From Labyrinthula sp. Ha (taxonomy: Eukaryota; Sar; Bigyra; Labyrinthulida; Labyrinthulaceae): DNA of 64,000 nt. Each line of letters starts with the position of its first letter. Positions within the stretch are counted from its first letter, which is position 1. Positions 59,092 to 64,000 of this stretch are shown piece by piece. Where the stretch lies: the NCBI GenBank assembly GCA_015227615.1, contig JAALGZ010000029.1, forward strand, positions 62,001 to 126,000. Reading direction: 5' to 3'. Made by a program: the position numbers and the translations under genes. The notes below the pieces were generated by a model. It saw only the letters and a list, made by a program, of their open reading frames with translations, was not told where the DNA came from and ran no database searches.

Positions 59092-59490
59092 TTATTGATA
59101 ATCAATTGATTATCAATGCAAGGTTACACCATAAGGCTCTGAGCAAAATAACCAGAAAAAAAAACATTTTTGCATCACATGTAAAGCTTCAAAAAGTTGG
59201 TCTATTGGACCAACAACATTTTATTGCCCAATTATGCCCAGGTCATGTGGCAAGTTCTTAAAGGCTTTCATACCGTGCAGAAAATAATTAAGAAATTTTT
59301 AACAATGTTAGAAAGGATCATATTGCCCATCCTTATTTTGATAATCAACGGCTAATCAACTGCTAACGGATTGCTGATCAAGATAAAATCAGAATCATTT
59401 GATAAAAATGTAAATCCCAGTTCTTTTATTGATAATCATAATCAAACTGATTTTGAAGCAATTATTGATATCTCAAATCAAATCCCACCG
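59092..59490 (+). repeat. Dispersed palindrome-rich repeat, copy 3 of 3
   Basis: The best-preserved copy. It opens with a perfect 22-bp palindrome at 59095-59116 built from TTGATAATCAA half-sites. It then shows AAAATAACCAGAAAAA, ATGTAAAGCTTCAAAAAG, CCCAGGTCATGTGGCAAG, TTTCATACCGTGCAGAAA, CCATCCTTATTTTGATAA and AAATCCCAGTTCTTTTA, with an ATTGATAATCA-rich 3' part. Same orientation as the other two copies. Confidence 0.75.
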
Positions 59491-62066
59491 CGACCCAGAA
59501 CACACAAATTTTCCCTTGATGATATATCCAAAGCCAGAAGAAGGGGGGCAGAAGCATAACCACACGATACGGGATCCCTTAAATAATTTCCAACGAAACA
59601 AATTAGGTGTAGGAATAGGAGAAAGAAACTAGGAGACAACAAACAACAGTAAGAACATATTTTCAACTTCACAGAAGCCTTTGAACCCCACCATTGGCAA
59701 TTCGATCGTTGAAGTGTATATAGAAATTGATAGGAGCATTAGAATAGTCAGCTCGAATAATGTAACCGCGGAAAAGAACTTAGAACCGATATAAGTAACA
59801 CCTGATCATCATAATAAATCACCTTGAACACTCATAGTGAATATATGAGATACAGGAGTCACCTTTTGTAACCATTTTCTCTTCTTTTCTGCTTTTTGGT
59901 ATTTTTGGGCTTTATGGATAATTGGATTTTGAATTTGGGAAAACAATGGTAAGGGATGTTAGGTAATAGGAGCCAGACCTGCTGGAATGTTGATACCAGA
60001 AAACAAAATCCGCAACAGACTTTAAGAAAACCAAATACAAGGCATGACCAAGGAACACGAAAAATCACAAACAAGACCTAGCCGGAAGAATGAAAGAAAT
60101 ACAGACCAGGACAACCTTATCTAGTGTATTGATATTGAGTTAGAGCTCCGGCTGACAGGGATTAGGGCAACGATCTCAACTGGGTGTGCCACGAAAACCC
60201 TTAATAAGTAATTACCTGGTTTTTCACAGGTATAGGCACTCATAATACAGAGTAAATTGTTTCGCAGATAGAGCGCATGTCTAGCATGCGAGATCAACTC
60301 ATTGCGGAGATATGCAATTAAACGGAGTAACAAAAAAGAAGAGTTTAAGAGTTAAGCTAATTGAACCTTTGCCTACCTTCAAAATATTGCCAAACAAGAG
60401 ATCGAGTTAAAAACTCAGGTGAATAATAAGATGTTCTTATCAAAACGTACAATGCATTGTCCAAATAGGATATTTAGACTCCCAAGGTCCTTGTTAAACA
60501 CTAAAATTAAAGAGAGTATATTTCACTAGTTCAGAACTTTAGTCCCAGAATAGATACAACTAATATTAACTGGCGCGGCAGCAAAGTTCTTGGCAGTTTC
60601 ATTCTAACTAAATGGTCTTACGTATTTTTTAGGATAACCTTGACGGCTTGAAAGTTTCGTACGAAAATATAATGTAAGTAACAGCTAAAGAAATGTGGAA
60701 AGTTGGTTTGAATCTGTTTGTGATACTTTATGAATCTTTAAGTTATAGTAATACAGCCGAGATAAAGATCTGTACCTTCTTGGTTTTCTCTATTAACGTT
60801 CTCTAAAGAGTAGGGTAATGCCCCATCGCTAGTATTCAATACCTGGACATAGTCTTCCTAACAATACTAATATAATTCCAATTACCAATATAAGAAATTG
60901 TGAGTGCATCAAGCAAGGAGTATGTCATCGCTAGACTACAGAAAAGATTTAGATATATTTGCAAAGTGTTTTCAGTATATAGAACACGGAAGTGGATTAC
61001 ATTTGGAATTCTATTATTCTTGGTTGATATTATCATGACAACAATTCTTAAGAAAACATTTTTTTTTTACTTAAATCACATCAACTACAAAAACTATGGA
61101 GTCAAACTGTAGAATTTCATGTTTGATTACAAGTATGAGGAAGTACAGGATCTTTTGATCTAAACAGATTTTTTTTACTGTTTTTATATCTGTCCAATTC
61201 ATAGTAACTTCATCTACTAAACTCGTTGGGGTAATAGTTTTTTCATTGTTTTCACAGTACTTTTGCTACAGTAGGATTGTTTCTATGTTTCTTTGTTTCT
61301 TTCTTTTTATATTACGAAATATTTTCTTTATGGATTAGTCGGCATCATATATTTTGTCCAGGGGGGTAAGGATGAAATATTGGAAGGATCTTTTCATCTT
61401 CCTCAGAAGATGTCCAACGATAATAAGAGCATTTTCTTGTAGATTAAGTACAAGGTTCAGTTTCATAGAGAAGTTTGTTACCATTATTGTAGCTCTTATA
61501 TTCATATTAATAGGATTTCTTGACTGATTTAGAAGTATTTTGATCTTATGGGTATGTAGAGTTAAAAAGGGAATAATTAGGTCTTATGAAGTTTAGATAA
61601 GTTCGTGAAAATTTTTATTTATATTGTATTTGCATTCAAATGTATTGTTCTTCATCGCTAGCACAAGTATATACTTCATTTCAAAAAGTTCTTATATATT
61701 AAGAAGACTTTAAGATACATTTTTGATTATTGTGATTTTTCATAATTTATTTACTTAAAAACTACAGAGAAATTGTTTATCCCCTGTGAAATGCTAGGAT
61801 AAAATTCTTAATGAATAAGAAATAAGAGTTTGATTACCAAGCATTTTACTCTCATTTATACCGAAGTTTCTTTTTCCCAAACGATTGTTCTCCTCTGAAC
61901 AATAACGAAGACAAAGTACTGAACATAACTGTACATTTCTTGTCTAGTTTCCTCAGAAGGTATTTTATTAGATTTTTTCTTGGATTAGAAATATATATTT
62001 GGGTGTAAAGAAAACGTTCTATAACATTTTATACAGAAATTAAACTACGCCCTGACATATAACAAC
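59491..62066. other. AT-rich spacer left of the transporter gene
   Basis: No supported gene. A 70-codon frame at 60900-61112 has a basic N-part and one hydrophobic span (WITFGILLFLVDIIMTTIL), but lacks an ATG and a family; it could be an exon. The remainder is featureless. Confidence 0.4.
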
Positions 62067-64000
62067 TTAAATACTAGGTGAGATTATTTCACTCTTTTTA
62101 ATCTCTGTATCCTGAAATTTTTGAGCCGACCAATATTTTTGATCCCCACTAATGAAAAACATCTCCGCTATAACAAAAGTAAGATAACTCATCCCTGCCA
62201 TAAAAGCTGTTGCAAGTAACGGCATCAACCAAGGAGTATCAGTAACTGTACCAGCAAAACAAAAATTTAAGTCAAAGGTATCAAACTCATCTGTACAGTA
62301 ATCAGGAGCAATACTTTCAAAATCAGGATCGAGAACTCTTCCATGAATAGGTCCAAAGGTTTCAAACTGTTCTTCATCATAAAGCGACTCAAAATTACTT
62401 TCATCAAGATTTTCAAATACAGCTTCGTTGCGATCACTGCATTCTTTATTTGCAGTGCCTAAATCCAAAGGATCTAGATCAAACCGTGTAGTATTGAAAA
62501 GTTCTTCATCAGCTTCTTCTGAGCAAGCTTGAAAGGCTAATGCTTGTTCAAATGCAACAAAATCATACCCTGGACAACCAATGAAGGTATTAAGAAAATC
62601 ATCCACTCCTCTGCACCACTGTCTCGAAACTGCACGTACCTGCCCTTCACTTGATGGAACCATCCCCTGAGTGATACAGGTACCCTCTCTTTCCTCAAAA
62701 AAGACTTGCGGAATAGGATTCAAATTATCATCTTCTGGTACAGGATTTCCCTTAGAAGGTGAACCAACAATTAGGAAGGACATTTGACCTAATGTACAAG
62801 TACTTGGCTTTTGGTCAAACGGGAAATCAGTATCTTCTCCATTATAGTATCCACAGCTGTCAATTCCACAAAGGCAATCATTATTCCCAAATTCATCCAC
62901 AGTATCGAGGCAAGAATCATCAGGTCTAAATGGTGCGATATAGTTTGCAAAAGCGTTTCCAAGAATAGTAATTCCAACCAACTTTGCAAATGCTTCGCTT
63001 GATCTCAAAGCACCAGCAAGTGCTCCGTTCTCTTTTGAGTCTACCTGTCCCATGATGATAGAAATTAAGATTGGAGAAGATGGAGCAGCAAAAAAACTCA
63101 CGGGAACTGCAGCATAGGCAACTTTTACATTGTAGGCAACAGATGTAACAACCCCAAGAAGAATTGTAGCAACTGCTCCAATGTGAAATGCGGTTTTTAC
63201 CCCAGCAACAGATACATATACATGAGTCATTATAATAGCTCCAAATCCTGCTGCGATCCAAACGGCTAGACTGTACGCAATAAATACTTGAGGTTCAGTA
63301 ATGGCATATCGTCTTAACCACCAACCTCCAAGAATTGCTTCTTGCGAACCAATGCCTATCCAAGCAAACACAATAGCAATCCATAGACAGAAAAAGTACT
63401 TTGTTCTTGTAATCAGACCAACAAAACCAAGCGGATTGGCTCTCTTTAAGCTAATTTCATCTGTTCTATCAGAAATGTGTAAACTTTCGGGAAGAAAGAA
63501 GAATCCAACGAGGGTTCCCAAACCCGCAAGGGAAAACCCAGCAAGGAAACTATAGTTAAATAACTTGTTGAACGCATCAAAATCTTCACTTCTAGCTGTT
63601 GTTAAGGAGGAAATTCCAAGAGACATAGCAGCACCAAACATTAACCCACAGAAAAACCCGAATCCCTGTAAGAAACCTAATCCGCGGGCCAAGACTTCTG
63701 GTTTTGAAATATCTGTTGCATATGCTACACCATGAGCACCTACAGGAGATGCACTTCCTAGAATACCAGCTCCAAGAATCATTAAACCAGGACGACGAAG
63801 ATTCCAACCCATGATGAAGAACAAAGCAGAAGCAGCGTATCCAGAAAGCGCAAACAACATAACTGGTCTACGACCGTATTTATCGGACACAACACCCCAG
63901 AAAGAACCAAAGAGAAATGTCATACTTCGAAGCAGCATAAGGGCAACAGTATAGACAGTTTGGGACTCAGATGTTGGTGCAAAGCAAGCGGAATCTACTT
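62067..64000 (-). CDS. Major facilitator superfamily transporter with a large Cys-rich insertion (5' end beyond window)
   Basis: The frame is open from the right edge to the stop at 62067-62069, showing 643 residues; the N-terminus with the first span is off-window. The MFS motif A is present as GVVSDKYGRRPV. From there spans 2 to 11 can be traced, with a cytosolic loop (about residues 170-200) between the two halves. Between spans 11 and 12 an insertion of about 230 residues carries 12 cysteines and many acidic residues; one part reads NNDCLCGIDSCGYYNG. The last span is WLMPLLATAFMAGMSYLTFV. By MFS topology this loop faces outside or the lumen. The substrate is unknown. Loop 11-12 is normally short, so the insertion is unusual. 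No introns are seen. Confidence 0.85.
   Translation of the reverse strand, partial: VDSACFAPTSESQTVYTVALMLLRSMTFLFGSFWGVVSDKYGRRPVMLFALSGYAASALFFIMGWNLRRPGLMILGAGILGSASPVGAHGVAYATDISKPEVLARGLGFLQGFGFFCGLMFGAAMSLGISSLTTARSEDFDAFNKLFNYSFLAGFSLAGLGTLVGFFFLPESLHISDRTDEISLKRANPLGFVGLITRTKYFFCLWIAIVFAWIGIGSQEAILGGWWLRRYAITEPQVFIAYSLAVWIAAGFGAIIMTHVYVSVAGVKTAFHIGAVATILLGVVTSVAYNVKVAYAAVPVSFFAAPSSPILISIIMGQVDSKENGALAGALRSSEAFAKLVGITILGNAFANYIAPFRPDDSCLDTVDEFGNNDCLCGIDSCGYYNGEDTDFPFDQKPSTCTLGQMSFLIVGSPSKGNPVPEDDNLNPIPQVFFEEREGTCITQGMVPSSEGQVRAVSRQWCRGVDDFLNTFIGCPGYDFVAFEQALAFQACSEEADEELFNTTRFDLDPLDLGTANKECSDRNEAVFENLDESNFESLYDEEQFETFGPIHGRVLDPDFESIAPDYCTDEFDTFDLNFCFAGTVTDTPWLMPLLATAFMAGMSYLTFVIAEMFFISGDQKYWSAQKFQDTEIKKSEIISPSI

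Overview
The window is nuclear DNA from a eukaryote, probably a unicellular protist. It carries a cytosolic ribosomal protein, a mitochondrial ribosomal protein, a GPI transamidase subunit, mitochondrial import-type leader peptides, spliceosomal GT-AG introns, a Ty3-like fossil and LINE remains. By eye coding DNA is about 40% GC and spacers nearer one third. TAA and TAG both act as stops, so the stop-reassigned ciliate codes do not fit. Most introns I can place are extremely short (29-35 nt), a size known from Blastocystis and some ciliates, but the lineage cannot be fixed from the sequence.

Layout: the 3' end of a nitronate monooxygenase-like gene opens the window. A dispersed repeat, a broken Ty3/gypsy-like fossil (3.2-8.7 kb, minus strand), a tail-anchored TPR co-chaperone, a Golgi-type glycosyltransferase and a small spliced gene follow. 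Next come a PRA1-family protein and a natural MPC1-MPC2 fusion (15.4-16.9 kb), then a large Dispatched/Patched-like RND protein (20.5-23.4 kb). After a 6.8 kb desert there is a tight cluster at 30.2-32.8 kb: a small mitochondrial-type membrane protein, MRPL54 with three tiny introns, GPAA1 and RPL24. After another desert come a 48-residue spliced gene, an Ariadne-type RBR ligase and a dead LINE (38.4-42.3 kb).

From 45.1 to 55.0 kb lies a near-perfect inverted duplication. Its two 2,629-bp arms have equal length and show three differences by eye. They carry two copies of an unknown multi-pass membrane protein and flank a 4.56-kb core with COX15, a frameshifted LRR-like gene and a small secreted-protein gene. 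A PP2C-like pseudogene starts at the right outer junction. The stretch 55-62 kb holds degraded sequence, a second LINE remnant and a third repeat copy. A major-facilitator transporter with a large cysteine-rich insertion runs off the right edge.

Mitochondrial functions recur: pyruvate import (MPC fusion), heme A synthesis (COX15), mitoribosome (MRPL54) and perhaps cristae organisation. Secretory-membrane functions are also frequent (GPAA1, PRA1, glycosyltransferase, Dispatched-like). There is no operon logic. The strongest novelty is the MPC1-MPC2 fusion, hidden by a 31-nt intron. Next are the tiny introns, which hide several short genes from ORF calling, and the young inverted duplication around COX15.
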